DNA of 64,000 bases from Idiomarina xiamenensis 10-D-4 (GCF_000299895.1 NZ_AMRG01000012.1:1-64000), one strand, 5' to 3'; counted from the first letter of the stretch, positions 9,127 through 17,726 are shown. The notes: generated by a model from the sequence alone, not told the origin. Numbers and translations: made by a program.

Positions 9127-10491
9127 TTAGCGGATCTGTAAGACAGTCTGCTGCAGCGTACTGTTCACTTCTAACGAGCGTGAATTAGCTTGGAAATTAC
9201 GCTGTGCCGAAATCAAATCAACCAACTCTTGGGTCAAGTTGACGTTCGCATTTTCTAGCGCCGACGCTTCAATCGCACCGTAAGTACCGGTGTTAGGTTC
9301 ACCAGCCAACGGTTCACCCGATGAAATGCTTTGTCGCCAAGCAGTATTACCCACTTGTGTTAAGCCCTGCTCGTTTGCAAAACGTACCAACGCCACCTGA
9401 CCTAGATATTGCACATCACCGTTCGAATAGGTCGCAGCCACTAAACCCGACGAGTCAATCTCAACGTTGGTTAAACGCCCTACCGTGGTACCGTCCTGAT
9501 CCAACGACTCTTGTGTGAAATCGTCAGCAAACTGTGACGGCACTTGCGTACCCGTTTGATCTTGGAAGTTCAGATTAATGGTCTGAGTATTGTCGGCACC
9601 GTTAGTTAAATAGGGGTCGCCGTTCGGGTCGGTACCGCTGAGGTCTAATTGCACCGGCGGGAACGATACATCAGGTGGGGTAATGTTAGGCGTACCATCG
9701 GCATTAAAGGTAATGCGAGTACTCGTTGCACCAGCCGCTGAGGTAGCACCCGCTTGCGCACCGCCAGTCAGGTCCATGTCGATTTCTTTACCGTCAAAAG
9801 TACCGTAGATATCCCAAGTATTTGGACCACGTTTAACGTAATAAGTGGTCACCACATGCGATTCACCTAACGAATCATAAACCGTTGCCGAGGTCGAATT
9901 ACTGTATGAAGATGCGGTCGCCGGATCAAAGTTAGACGCTGGCGGTGTCGCACCATCGTCTGGAATTGAGGTCAAGCGGGCATCGACGTTAAAGGTGGTG
10001 TAGATATTACTAGTGGCTTGCGGCGCACCGGCAGTATCTGGGATTCGAATCGGCTGCGTAGTGGCCAAACTGGTTGACGAGGTATTACCACTATTGCGAT
10101 CGACTTGATAGCCCTGCAAATAATTACCCTGATTATCGGTGATAAAGCTGTCTTTGTTCAGCTTAAAAGCACCAGCACGGGTATAACTGAAGTCACGCGA
10201 ACCTAAGTTATCGCTGGTAACAAAAAAGCCGTTACCGCTAATCGCCATATCCAACGAGTTGTTGGTAAAGCTTAGGGTACCTTGACTAAACTGCTGGGCA
10301 ACCTGCGACGTTAACACACCATCACCCACTTTAGTTTTGCCGGAGTTAAAAATACTGGTTGCATAGACGTCGGCAAATTCTGCGCGCGACTCTTTAAAAC
10401 CCGTAGTTTTTACGTTGGCAATATTGTTAGCTGTCACGTCTAAGTCTTTCTGTGAAGCCGCTAAACCGCTCAAAGCAATATTAAATGACAT
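9127..10491 (-). CDS. flgE: flagellar hook protein FlgE
   Basis: FlgE is the hook subunit. The 454-residue product starts MSFNIALSGLAASQKDLDVTANNIANVKTTGFKESRAEFADVY. It ends with ALENANVNLTQELVDLISAQRNFQANSRSLEVNSTLQQTVLQIR, the canonical hook-type D0 helices. The variable D1/D2 region is Thr-, Asp- and Gly-rich and slightly longer than in E. coli (402 aa). It is the last gene of flgBCDE, with a strong terminator downstream. Confidence 0.97.
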   Translation of the reverse strand: MSFNIALSGLAASQKDLDVTANNIANVKTTGFKESRAEFADVYATSIFNSGKTKVGDGVLTSQVAQQFSQGTLSFTNNSLDMAISGNGFFVTSDNLGSRDFSYTRAGAFKLNKDSFITDNQGNYLQGYQVDRNSGNTSSTSLATTQPIRIPDTAGAPQATSNIYTTFNVDARLTSIPDDGATPPASNFDPATASSYSNSTSATVYDSLGESHVVTTYYVKRGPNTWDIYGTFDGKEIDMDLTGGAQAGATSAAGATSTRITFNADGTPNITPPDVSFPPVQLDLSGTDPNGDPYLTNGADNTQTINLNFQDQTGTQVPSQFADDFTQESLDQDGTTVGRLTNVEIDSSGLVAATYSNGDVQYLGQVALVRFANEQGLTQVGNTAWRQSISSGEPLAGEPNTGTYGAIEASALENANVNLTQELVDLISAQRNFQANSRSLEVNSTLQQTVLQIR

Positions 10492-10539
10492 AAGTCACCT
10501 CATTTATTCAGGCTACCCGACAAACGGGTAACTGCGTCA

Positions 10540-11223
10540 TTAACTAATTTCGGAAATATCGCTTAACGCGACACCGCCTAACCCTTTCAGATTCAAAATG
10601 ATGCCTTGCTGACTACCCATGCTGACACTGGCCACTTTAGCGCCCATTTGAATCGGTAATTCTTCGTTACTGTCACCAATGCGAGCGTTAGCGGAAATGG
10701 TGTATTTGCCTTCCGGCAATAATTCGCCGCTTTCATCTTTGCCGTCCCAGGTGAAGTCTTTTACACCTTTTGGTAAATCACCAAGCTGAATGGTGCGTAC
10801 CACGGCACCCTTCTCGTCTTTAATGGTTAATTTAGCGTTGCTAGCATCTAACGGTGCAGCAATCATGCCAGATGCTTGTGCACCCTCTTCCAAATAAACG
10901 TCACCAGACGGGATCATGACATTACGTCCAACCAGGGTAGATGCCTGCAAAGCTTGGTTAGACGCCATACTCTGCGCAAACTCGTCAAACTTTTGCGACA
11001 TGTTGGTGATGCCTTCGGCCATACTAAAGCTGGTCATCTGTGCGATCATTTGATCGTTATCAACCGGCTTAGTGGGGTCTTGCATATTCAACTGCTGTGT
11101 TAACAACTGGAAAAAATCTTCCTGTTCTAACTGTTGTTGACCGGTCGCATCTTTAGGTTGGGTGCGAGTTTCTTCGTCCCAACGATACTTATCCAGTATC
11201 GAGTTGTTATTAACCGTAGTCAC
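10540..11223 (-). CDS. flgD: flagellar hook assembly scaffold FlgD
   Basis: FlgD caps the growing hook and is discarded after assembly. The N-terminal region has QQQLEQEDFFQLLTQQLNMQDPTKPVDNDQMIAQMTSFSMAEGI, the conserved FlgD segment. The C-terminal part has the FlgD Ig-like/tudor fold (FTWDGKDESGELLPEGKYTISANA). Length 227 aa is standard. It lies between flgC (15 nt) and flgE (48 nt) in the flgBCDE operon. Confidence 0.96.
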   Translation of the reverse strand: MTTVNNNSILDKYRWDEETRTQPKDATGQQQLEQEDFFQLLTQQLNMQDPTKPVDNDQMIAQMTSFSMAEGITNMSQKFDEFAQSMASNQALQASTLVGRNVMIPSGDVYLEEGAQASGMIAAPLDASNAKLTIKDEKGAVVRTIQLGDLPKGVKDFTWDGKDESGELLPEGKYTISANARIGDSNEELPIQMGAKVASVSMGSQQGIILNLKGLGGVALSDISEIS

Positions 11224-11238
11224 CGTTTAGTCTCCCGC

Positions 11239-11682
11239 TTAACTGCCCTGGCCCATGCGAATTAAACGCATGACCATGGACTTGGCTGTGTCGGCTACTT
11301 GCACATTGGATTGATAAGAACGTGATGCCGAAATCATGTCTGCCATTTCTTCCATGACGTTAACGTTAGGCCGATAAATATAGCCCTCGGCGTCCGCCAT
11401 CGGGTGATTAGGCGCGTATTCAACTTGCAATGGCTTTTGGTCCTCGACCACTCCCATTACGCGTACGCCTGCGCTTTGTCCCAGCTGGCTTTGGCTACCA
11501 TTATATTTAGCGTTGGCCTGCTCTAATGCCGTCGCAAATACCGGATGCCGGGCACGATAAGTTTCATCGACGCTACTACTCACCGAATTGGCGTTCGCCA
11601 AATTACTGGCGGTGGTGTTCAAACGAACCGACTGGGCGCTCATGGCCGAGCCACTCACGTCAAAAATCTTAAATAAACTCAT
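11239..11682 (-). CDS. flgC: flagellar proximal rod protein FlgC
   Basis: FlgC is a proximal rod subunit. The 147-residue protein begins MSLFKIFDVSGSAMSAQSVRLNTTASNLANANS. It contains NHPMADAEGYIYRPNVNVMEEMADMISASRSYQSNVQVADTAKSM, which is characteristic of FlgC. Length matches the family. It starts 2 nt past the flgB stop. Confidence 0.97.
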   Translation of the reverse strand: MSLFKIFDVSGSAMSAQSVRLNTTASNLANANSVSSSVDETYRARHPVFATALEQANAKYNGSQSQLGQSAGVRVMGVVEDQKPLQVEYAPNHPMADAEGYIYRPNVNVMEEMADMISASRSYQSNVQVADTAKSMVMRLIRMGQGS

Positions 11683-11684
11683 AG

Positions 11685-12089
11685 TTAACCTCCGGACGAT
11701 CCCAGTGCTTTTTTGACGCCACTGATGCGACCATCAAGAAAATTCATGGTCATTTGGTATTCCAGTGCATTTTGCATATACAAGTTTTGTTCCAACTGCG
11801 CATCGACGGTATTACCATCACCGGTATCGGGTTGCGTGGGAACGCGAAACTGTTCGCTGCCTTGCGGTTTTATTTCGACGGCAAAATGCTTTTCGTGGGT
11901 GCGGCTCAGGTGATAGCTTTGCTGACCTCGCTGCGCCTGTTGTAAGGCTTGCTGAAAGTCTAAGCCTTTCGCTTTAAAGCCGGGGGTATCGGCATTCGCT
12001 AAGTTGTTGGCAATCATTTCTGCACGCTGAGTGCGCACCCCAAGGGTGTATTGATGAATGCCCAACAACTTATCCATGGTGATTGCCAT
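11685..12089 (-). CDS. flgB: flagellar proximal rod protein FlgB
   Basis: FlgB is the proximal rod subunit at the base of the rod. The ATG at 12089 is chosen because GGAGA lies 7 nt upstream and the product then starts MAITMDKLLGIHQYTLGVRTQRAEMIANNLANADTPGF, the usual FlgB start. An in-frame ATG 36 nt further upstream would add residues without family support. The 134-residue length fits. It heads flgBCDE, with a sigma-54 promoter at 12125-12140. Confidence 0.96.
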   Translation of the reverse strand: MAITMDKLLGIHQYTLGVRTQRAEMIANNLANADTPGFKAKGLDFQQALQQAQRGQQSYHLSRTHEKHFAVEIKPQGSEQFRVPTQPDTGDGNTVDAQLEQNLYMQNALEYQMTMNFLDGRISGVKKALGSSGG

Positions 12090-12124
12090 AAATTTGTCTC
12101 CACAATGCAATTGCAGAGAAATCA

Positions 12125-12140
12125 TGCAAAACCAATGCCA
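12125..12140 (-). promoter_or_regulatory. sigma-54 promoter of flgBCDE
   Basis: Minus strand TGGCATTGGTTTTGCA. It has intact -24 TGGCA and -12 TTGCA elements with exact spacing, 36 nt before the flgB ATG and just after the cheR stop. Of the two sigma-54 sites in the window this is the closer match. Confidence 0.85.
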
Positions 12141-12178
12141 AGGTTGGTCAATAAACTAGCAAATGATGAAAGGAATCA

Positions 12179-13009
12179 TTATTTCTTGCGATAGATAATG
12201 CCAGGACTGCAACGGATCATCTCGAAGTCTTCGCTTAAACCAGAAATTGACTCTGATGCACCAAGAAATAAATAACCACGTGGGTTCAGTACTTGCCGGA
12301 ACTGGGCCAAAATTTTCCGCTTTACGTCAGGGGCAAAGTAAATCAGTACGTTACGGCAAAAAACAATATCGAATTTACCCAATAACGCGTAGCTATCTAG
12401 CAGGTTCAAATGGCGAAATTGTACCAGCCGCTTAACGTCGGTCTTGATGGCCATGTGGCCGTTATCGCGAGCCTCAAAAAAGCGTTGCCGACGTTCTTGT
12501 GATAAGCCTCGTCCCAACGACAAGTTGTCGTATTCAGCAACGCGGCATTGCTCTAATACTTTATTAGAAATATCGGTACCAACGATTTGAATACCGCCAG
12601 GTAAGTGCCCCGGATTCTTCAGCTTGTACTCCAAATAAGTCATCGCTATCGAGTAAGGCTCTTGCCCACTGGAGCTGGCTGCTGACCATATTTTTAACGG
12701 CGTACGCTGGTCTTTAAACTCGGGAAACATCCGTTGCGTCAATAATTCGAACGGGTAGCTATCTCGAAACCATAGGGTCTCGTTAGTCGTCATGGCGTCA
12801 ATCACGGCCGAACGCAGGGCGCGCTCAGAGAACTCCATTGACCGCTTGACCAACTCCGACAGTGATTTGATGTCAAACTTCGCCATCAGTGGCGTCAGTC
12901 GACTTTTCACCAGATACAGTTTACTCTCACCCAGCACAATACCGCACTGGCGTTCCAAAAACTCTCGGAAAGTATGATATTCCGCTGGGGCTAACTCTCG
13001 TTCAGTCAC
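12179..13009 (-). CDS. cheR: chemotaxis protein methyltransferase CheR
   Basis: CheR methylates glutamates of chemoreceptors with S-adenosylmethionine. The N-terminal helical CheR_N domain spans about residues 5-60. The SAM-binding domain follows, with KIWSAASSSGQEPYSIAM (glycine-rich SAM loop), GTDISNKVLEQC, and FDIVFCRNVLIYF. The 276-residue length is typical. The start codon is GTG at 13009; no in-frame ATG gives a better fit. It is 21 nt downstream of cheV. The cheV-cheR pair next to flgB is a common arrangement in Vibrio and Alteromonadales. Confidence 0.96.
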   Translation of the reverse strand: MTERELAPAEYHTFREFLERQCGIVLGESKLYLVKSRLTPLMAKFDIKSLSELVKRSMEFSERALRSAVIDAMTTNETLWFRDSYPFELLTQRMFPEFKDQRTPLKIWSAASSSGQEPYSIAMTYLEYKLKNPGHLPGGIQIVGTDISNKVLEQCRVAEYDNLSLGRGLSQERRQRFFEARDNGHMAIKTDVKRLVQFRHLNLLDSYALLGKFDIVFCRNVLIYFAPDVKRKILAQFRQVLNPRGYLFLGASESISGLSEDFEMIRCSPGIIYRKK

Positions 13010-13030
13010 AGTAATGCTGCTACGTCCTGT

Positions 13031-13960
13031 TTAAGCAATATCGTTCAGCCATTTTTTCACGGCTGACGCTAGTTCGTCCGGATGAAATTTAGCAATAAAG
13101 TCATCGGCACCGACTTTTTTAACCATTGCCTGATTAAAAACACCGCTTAACGAGGTGTGTAAGATCACGTGTAGTTTACTCAAACGTGGGTCGGCTTTCA
13201 CCTCTGCCGTTAAGGTATAGCCATCCATCACCGGCATTTCAACGTCTGATACCATGACTGGCACGAGACTATGCACCGACCCATCCAATTCGTCAGCTTT
13301 CTGACGCAACCAGTCTAATGCCTCTTTGCCATTTTTCATCAATTCCATTTTGATGCCTAACGGCTCTAATGCACGCTTGATCTGATTACGAGCAACCGCC
13401 GAGTCGTCGGCGATCAATAAGGTAATCGCTTCTTTATCGATAGTCACCGGTTGATTAGCAACTTCTTCGCTGATATCGGTACTCAGCGGCGTGATGTCGG
13501 CTAAAATGCGTTCGACATCGATAATTTCAACCAACTCTTTCTCAATTTCGGTAACCGCTGTCAAATAACTGTCACGCCCCGTGCCTTTTGGCGGCGGCAT
13601 GATGTTTTCCCAGTTAATATTGATAATGCGCTCGACGCCGTGTACCAGAAAGCCCTGCACCGTACGGTTGTACTCAGCGATAATAATGAAGCGATTGTTA
13701 ATATCGTCAATCGGCGGACCACCAATTGCCATACTTAAATCGATGACCGAAATAGGTTGGCCACGAATATGTGCAACACCACGCACCACACGATTGCGCT
13801 TCGGCATCGCCGTTAACCGCGGGCACTGCAACACTTCGCGCACTTTAAAGACGTTAATGCCGAACCGTTGGCGACCGCTGAGGCGAAACATCAACAGCTC
13901 TAGGCGGTTTTGTCCAACCAGCTGTGTGCGTTGATTAACCGAATCCAGAACACCTGGCAT
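13031..13960 (-). CDS. cheV: chemotaxis coupling protein CheV
   Basis: CheV joins a CheW-like coupling domain (about residues 20-155) to a receiver domain (about 180-305). The start is the ATG at 13960, preceded by GGGAG at good spacing. This gives MPGVLDSVNQRTQLVGQNRLELLMFRL, the usual CheV start; an upstream in-frame ATG at 14008 is less likely. The receiver shows LLIADDS, the phospho-acceptor Asp in MVSDVEMPVMDGYTL, and the Lys of FIAKFHPDEL. It is co-transcribed with cheR, and a sigma-28-like site lies 130 nt upstream. Confidence 0.95.
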   Translation of the reverse strand: MPGVLDSVNQRTQLVGQNRLELLMFRLSGRQRFGINVFKVREVLQCPRLTAMPKRNRVVRGVAHIRGQPISVIDLSMAIGGPPIDDINNRFIIIAEYNRTVQGFLVHGVERIININWENIMPPPKGTGRDSYLTAVTEIEKELVEIIDVERILADITPLSTDISEEVANQPVTIDKEAITLLIADDSAVARNQIKRALEPLGIKMELMKNGKEALDWLRQKADELDGSVHSLVPVMVSDVEMPVMDGYTLTAEVKADPRLSKLHVILHTSLSGVFNQAMVKKVGADDFIAKFHPDELASAVKKWLNDIA

Positions 13961-14089
13961 AACTGACTCCCGCGCTTGCATCACTTGACGGCACACTCTT
14001 TGCATCATTCCGCATTAAACGGTTAAGACAGCGCTGAAAGCGTGTTCAAGTGTCGATGAATTGACACAATTTCTATTGTTATAACGCTT

Positions 14090-14116
14090 TTTTCGGCATT
14101 AGCCCAGCGAACATTA
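14090..14116 (-). promoter_or_regulatory. possible sigma-28 promoter of cheV-cheR
   Basis: Minus strand TAATGTTC, 11 nt, GCCGAAAA. This matches 6 of 8 and 7 of 8 bases of the FliA consensus with correct spacing. It is weaker than the other sigma-28 sites here and lies next to the flgA ribosome binding site, so it could be chance. Confidence 0.42.
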
Positions 14117-14136
14117 GCATTATTTAGGTGAATATT

Positions 14137-14877
14137 ATGACAGTAAAATCGATGGCTCAAATGCTTATTTGTTTAATAAGTCTGAATTTTCTTGCGCCAG
14201 CGCAGGCAAACGCGCAAGCCGATGCCCCCTCGATGAAGAATGCTGATGGCAATTTCCGTTATGACCATAAGGCTTTGCAGCAAATCGCCGAACAATTTAT
14301 TCGGCAACAAGTCAGCGCCCCAGAAAATGGCGAAGTGCGCATTGAAGCTAGTGCCCTAGACCCACGTTTAGTGCCTAAAGTCTGCCAACAATCCGCCGAT
14401 ATTAGTCTGGCTAATAATGCGCGTTTAGACCGTTACACCACGGTAGAAATTCGCTGTGAGCTGCCGACACAGTGGCGTGCCTATGTGCCAGTGCGTATTT
14501 TTATGATGGCGCCGGTGGTGGTCGCAGCTCAGCCGCTGACGCCCGGCACGCTGTTAAACGCCAGTGATTTGAGTATCGCAATGGTCGATACGCAAGCCAT
14601 ACGAGCGGGCTTGTATCACGACATTGAATCGTTGGTCGGTGCGCGCGTCAAACGCCGTATTAGTGCACAAGAGCCAATTAAAGCGTCGTCGACCTGTCTT
14701 GTTTGCGAGGGCGAACGCGTTACAATAGTGGCTGGACAAAAAGGTATGCGCATTACCGCGACGGGCATCGCGTTAGCGGATGGCCTACAAGGCGAGTCGG
14801 TGGTCGTTAGAAACCAGCGTTCGAACCGTGAGGTACACGCAACCGTTGCCGGACTGAACGAAGTCACGGTAGAATAA
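14137..14877 (+). CDS. flgA: FlgA: periplasmic chaperone for P-ring assembly
   Basis: FlgA helps FlgI polymerise into the P-ring. The ATG at 14137 has AGGTG about 7 nt upstream; a GTG 9 nt earlier overlaps this ribosome binding site and is rejected. A signal peptide is visible (residues 1 to about 26, ending AQANA). The SAF-like domain is seen in the C-terminal half: AAQPLTPGTLLNASDLSIAMVDT and KRRISAQEPIKAS, then VTIVAGQKGMRITATGIALADG. The length of 246 aa is typical. It is divergent from cheV and followed by flgM. Confidence 0.94.
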   Translation: MTVKSMAQMLICLISLNFLAPAQANAQADAPSMKNADGNFRYDHKALQQIAEQFIRQQVSAPENGEVRIEASALDPRLVPKVCQQSADISLANNARLDRYTTVEIRCELPTQWRAYVPVRIFMMAPVVVAAQPLTPGTLLNASDLSIAMVDTQAIRAGLYHDIESLVGARVKRRISAQEPIKASSTCLVCEGERVTIVAGQKGMRITATGIALADGLQGESVVVRNQRSNREVHATVAGLNEVTVE

Positions 14878-14941
14878 CTGATTACAAATCAATCGATTGC
14901 TTACTTTTTCAGCATTTTTAGCGTTTTTTCACAAAAACCGC

Positions 14942-14969
14942 TAAAGTTTTATAGCCTATGGGCCGATAG
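14942..14969 (+). promoter_or_regulatory. sigma-28 promoter of flgMN
   Basis: TAAAGTTT (perfect -35), 12 nt, GCCGATAG (7 of 8). The spacer is one longer than the consensus 11. It lies 36 nt before flgM. FliA-dependent flgM transcription is a known feedback loop in enteric bacteria. Confidence 0.78.
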
Positions 14970-15005
14970 AAAGCTGCAATACCTTTATTTTGGCGGGAAA
15001 TAAAC

Positions 15006-15335
15006 ATGAGTATCAATGTGAATAATAACGGCGTGAAGAACACCGCCGTGGACAGTAAGCAAAGCGACACACAGTTACGTGCACGCTCGGAAAATACAGC
15101 ACAAGCGCAAGCCAGCAATCCAGCGCCGGCTAAAGATGCCGTTTCGATCACACCGCAGGCACAACAATTGAACCAGTTACAACGTAAAGCGGCGAACAGC
15201 AGCGGCGTCGACCAAGAGAAAGTCAATAGCATCAAAGCGGCCATCGAAAATGGCTCGTATAAAGTGGATGTTGAGCGTTTAGCGGCCAAATTAGCGCAAT
15301 TTGAAAGCGACTTTTTTGGTACTGAGGACGCTTAA
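15006..15335 (+). CDS. flgM: anti-sigma-28 factor FlgM
   Basis: FlgM binds FliA until the hook is complete, then leaves through the flagellar export gate. The 109-residue product has a disordered N-terminal half rich in Asn, Ser, Ala and Gln. The conserved C-terminal part is DAVSITPQAQQLNQLQRK ... VDQEKVNSIKAAIENGSYKVDVERLAAKLAQFE, the sigma-binding helices. GGGA precedes the ATG. Its stop overlaps the flgN start (TAATG), so the two are translationally coupled. Confidence 0.94.
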   Translation: MSINVNNNGVKNTAVDSKQSDTQLRARSENTAQAQASNPAPAKDAVSITPQAQQLNQLQRKAANSSGVDQEKVNSIKAAIENGSYKVDVERLAAKLAQFESDFFGTEDA

Positions 15336-15739
15336 TGAGCGAAACAGCGCCAAAACTTAGCGTCTTACTGCAGCAATTAGCGCAGCAGTTAGTCGATCTT
15401 GACGCTGTGCAACAACAAGAATTACAGGCTATCGCCAATCGCTCACACCGCCATGTAGCCGAATTGGCCGCCGCCAAACAGCAACTGCTGGACGCAATTC
15501 AAAGCACCGACCAGCAGTTAGCCGCTCACCCCGATAAGCAGCAATTAAACGACGATACAGAATTGCGTCAACAACGCCAGCATATCGAACAGTTACTGCA
15601 AGACTGCCAACAACGCAACGATGTTAATGAGCGCATGGTCGCCTCGACCTTGAACGACATCGAGCAATTACGCCAAGCGATCTTAACTTCGGTAAAAAGT
15701 GACCAAGTGACCTATAACCAAAAAGGCAAAATTCGCTAA
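15335..15739 (+). CDS. flgN: flagellar export chaperone FlgN
   Basis: FlgN is the cytoplasmic chaperone for FlgK and FlgL. The 134-residue, Gln-rich, wholly helical protein with heptad-like spacing has no signal peptide. Overlap with flgM by one base and the position in the flagellar cluster make the assignment. Primary sequence in this family is weakly conserved, so context carries much of the call. The stop codon overlaps the -35 of the flgP promoter. Confidence 0.88.
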   Translation: MSETAPKLSVLLQQLAQQLVDLDAVQQQELQAIANRSHRHVAELAAAKQQLLDAIQSTDQQLAAHPDKQQLNDDTELRQQRQHIEQLLQDCQQRNDVNERMVASTLNDIEQLRQAILTSVKSDQVTYNQKGKIR

Positions 15740-15763
15740 AGATTTTGCTGTTAACGCCGTTAA
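15737..15763 (+). promoter_or_regulatory. sigma-28 promoter of flgP
   Basis: TAAAGATT, 11 nt, GCCGTTAA. This matches 7 of 8 in the -10 and 7 of 8 in the -35 at exact spacing. The first bases are the flgN stop codon. It lies 38 nt before the flgP ATG and resembles the flgO promoter (TAAAGATG-N11-GCCGATAG). Confidence 0.7.
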
Positions 15764-15801
15764 TAAATTAACTCAGTTTTTGGCGTTACAGGTGACTTCG
15801 C

Positions 15802-16290
15802 ATGAGCAAATCACGTTTTTTCAATCATTCCGTCGGTAAGTGCGTCAGCAGCCTACTGCTGGCATTTTCGTTGAGCGCTTGCAGCGTGGTTTACGACCAA
15901 CAATATGTGGAGTGGGAAACGGTTAAGCCGAAACAGTTCCCAGTGCTGTCTGCGGTCGGCTATGCACCGATTGCGAAGCAGCCTGGAGCCAGTAACGAAG
16001 AGCAAATGCTGGCCGCCATGCGCGCGTCAAAACTCGCGGCCTATCGCGAACTTGCCGAACAAGTGTATGGACAACGCATTAGCGGCAACAGTGCCGTAGC
16101 CGATTGGGCTTTGCAAAGCGACAGTTACCAAACCTCGGTCGATGGTGTTATCCGCGGTGCTGAAGTAGTACGCACCTATAGCGCTGGCGAATTTTATGCC
16201 ACCGAATTACGGCTCGACTTCGAGCGCGTACATAACCTCTATCAAAGCATTAACCGCCCGCAACGCGTGAAAAATGTGGTGTACTATTAA
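15802..16290 (+). CDS. flgP: FlgP-like outer-membrane lipoprotein
   Basis: FlgP forms a basal disk under the outer membrane in Vibrio and Campylobacter flagella. The 162-residue product has a lipoprotein signal peptide with lipobox LSAC (Cys27). It then has an LPP20/FlgP-like domain with GYAPI, EEQMLAAMRASKLAAYRELAEQVYGQRI and VDGVIRGAEVVRTYSAGEFYATELRLD. It sits between flgN and flgT, as in Vibrio neighbourhoods. It has its own sigma-28 promoter and a downstream terminator, so it is a single-gene unit. Confidence 0.9.
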   Translation: MSKSRFFNHSVGKCVSSLLLAFSLSACSVVYDQQYVEWETVKPKQFPVLSAVGYAPIAKQPGASNEEQMLAAMRASKLAAYRELAEQVYGQRISGNSAVADWALQSDSYQTSVDGVIRGAEVVRTYSAGEFYATELRLDFERVHNLYQSINRPQRVKNVVYY

Positions 16291-16394
16291 GTAGTGTACG
16301 ACTCAGTGGAGTACGACTACTAATAGGTAACCCAGAGTAGTGGGTTTCAGCATACCGCGAAACACTGGCTCGATTCTGCAGTGGGCAGCACATC

Positions 16395-16420
16395 AACCGC
16401 GTCCGTATGGCGCGGTTTTT
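16395..16420 (+). terminator. terminator after flgP
   Basis: Stem AACCGCG / CGCGGTT with a 9-nt loop and a TTTTT tail. A weaker hairpin (AACCCA / TGGGTT, 16329-16346) lies between the flgP stop and this one. The rest of the 207-nt flgP-flgT gap holds no gene. Confidence 0.78.
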
Positions 16421-16497
16421 GCATTGTTTATCGCCAGTAAACCCATTAGCCTCAACAACGACGGCTTTCTGACGACTTAAGCAACTGGGATGATGCC

Positions 16498-17667
16498 ATG
16501 CGAGTAGTGACTCTAGCGTTTTTTATTAGCTTAGCGGCCATCGGCCTGCCAGCTCAAGCACGTTGGATAGAGGCTCAGGGGCAGGCTCCGATCATTAACG
16601 GTAACGTCAGTGACGCGCGCGCCAAAGCGATAGAAAACGCCATTCAGCAAAGCTTAATGGCCGCTGGTGGTGAGGTATCCAGTGTGCAACAGATTGTCGA
16701 TGGCGTACTGCAAAATACGCAAGTGCAATGGCGCGGCCAAGGCAATGTCGATCAGGTCGATATTGTTAGCGAAGAAGTCCGCGATAACCGCATTTATATC
16801 ACTGTACGGGCCGATATATGGCAACGCGATAAGCAATGTCAGGCGAGTGAATATCGTAAGAGCGTAACCGTTGCGCCATTCGAACTGGCGCGCCGCGAGC
16901 AAGCTAATTACGGCGATATCTATGCCATCGGCGAAGTTGCAGCAGAGCGCTTTGCGCGGGATTTGTCCTCGGGTAATAGTCACTTATTGGTGAAGCATAC
17001 CTTGCAACGACCGGTGGGGTTAGACGAAGCATTACAACAGCTGAGTCTGCAACAACTGGGAGAAATCGCCCGTCGAGTCGGCGAACATAACGATAGCCAA
17101 TACGTCATCACCGCTATTTTTGACGACTTATCGGTTGCGAGCGAACGTGGTTGGCTATCCACTTGGAGTAATCCGCAACGTCACTTCGCCCTCACCTTCT
17201 ACTTACTGGATGCCTACAGCGGCGAAACCATCACGCGAGCCCGTATTAGCGAAAATGCCGAGTGGACCTATGCCCGTAACGCGAAAGTTGACGTTGCTGC
17301 CGATCAGTTTTGGCGCGAGCCATTCGGTGCGGTGCTGGCGCAGAACATGCAGGACGTGGTACAGGGTTTTGACGCTAAGCTGCGCTGCCAGGAAACCCGT
17401 GGCCGCATTGTGCAAGTCGATGCGCAAACTATTCAAATCAATATTGGTCGCGTTAACGGCGTGAAAACCGGCGATCAATTAAAAGTGGTGCAAGAGGCCA
17501 ACTTTATCGATCAGCAAGGCCACTATCGTCAAAAGTGGCACGTCAGTGACTATACTGCCGTGGTGCAGCAAGTTAACGATACAACTGCGGTAGCCACCAT
17601 CGGTAATGCCGGTTTCTTGGGCAACGTGCAAATCGACGATTGGGTCGTGCCGGTCATCAAACGCTAA
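16498..17667 (+). CDS. flgT: flagellar H-ring protein FlgT
   Basis: FlgT builds the H-ring around the basal body of sheathed or sodium-driven flagella in Vibrio and is present in many Alteromonadales. A signal peptide (residues 1-21, ending QARW) precedes the FlgT N-terminal domain (EAQGQAPIINGNVSDARAKAIENAIQQSLMAAGG). The middle domain has TVAPFELARREQANYGDIYAIGEVAAERFARDL. The C-terminal domain contains VQVDAQTIQINIGRVNGVKTGDQLKVV. Length 389 aa fits. No sigma-28 or good sigma-54 site was found upstream. Confidence 0.93.
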   Translation: MRVVTLAFFISLAAIGLPAQARWIEAQGQAPIINGNVSDARAKAIENAIQQSLMAAGGEVSSVQQIVDGVLQNTQVQWRGQGNVDQVDIVSEEVRDNRIYITVRADIWQRDKQCQASEYRKSVTVAPFELARREQANYGDIYAIGEVAAERFARDLSSGNSHLLVKHTLQRPVGLDEALQQLSLQQLGEIARRVGEHNDSQYVITAIFDDLSVASERGWLSTWSNPQRHFALTFYLLDAYSGETITRARISENAEWTYARNAKVDVAADQFWREPFGAVLAQNMQDVVQGFDAKLRCQETRGRIVQVDAQTIQINIGRVNGVKTGDQLKVVQEANFIDQQGHYRQKWHVSDYTAVVQQVNDTTAVATIGNAGFLGNVQIDDWVVPVIKR

Positions 17668-17702
17668 CTCAACGCGTAAAAATCCACCAAACAGTCTTAA
17701 AG

Positions 17703-17725
17703 ACTTAACGCTTTAATCGTTAAGT
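17703..17725 (+). terminator. possible terminator after flgT
   Basis: Stem ACTTAACG / CGTTAAGT with a 7-nt loop, 35 nt past the flgT stop. There is no T-run, so it may not be an efficient terminator. Confidence 0.35.
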
Positions 17726-17726
17726 T

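Noticed and set aside
14060-14085. TTGACA and TATAAC between cheV and flgA as a sigma-70 promoter for flgA
   Set aside because: The spacer is only 13 nt, too short for a standard sigma-70 promoter.
16369-16384. Sigma-54-like sequence TGGCTCGATTCTGCA upstream of flgT
   Set aside because: The distance between GG and GC is one base short, which normally abolishes sigma-54 recognition; it also lies before the flgP terminator.
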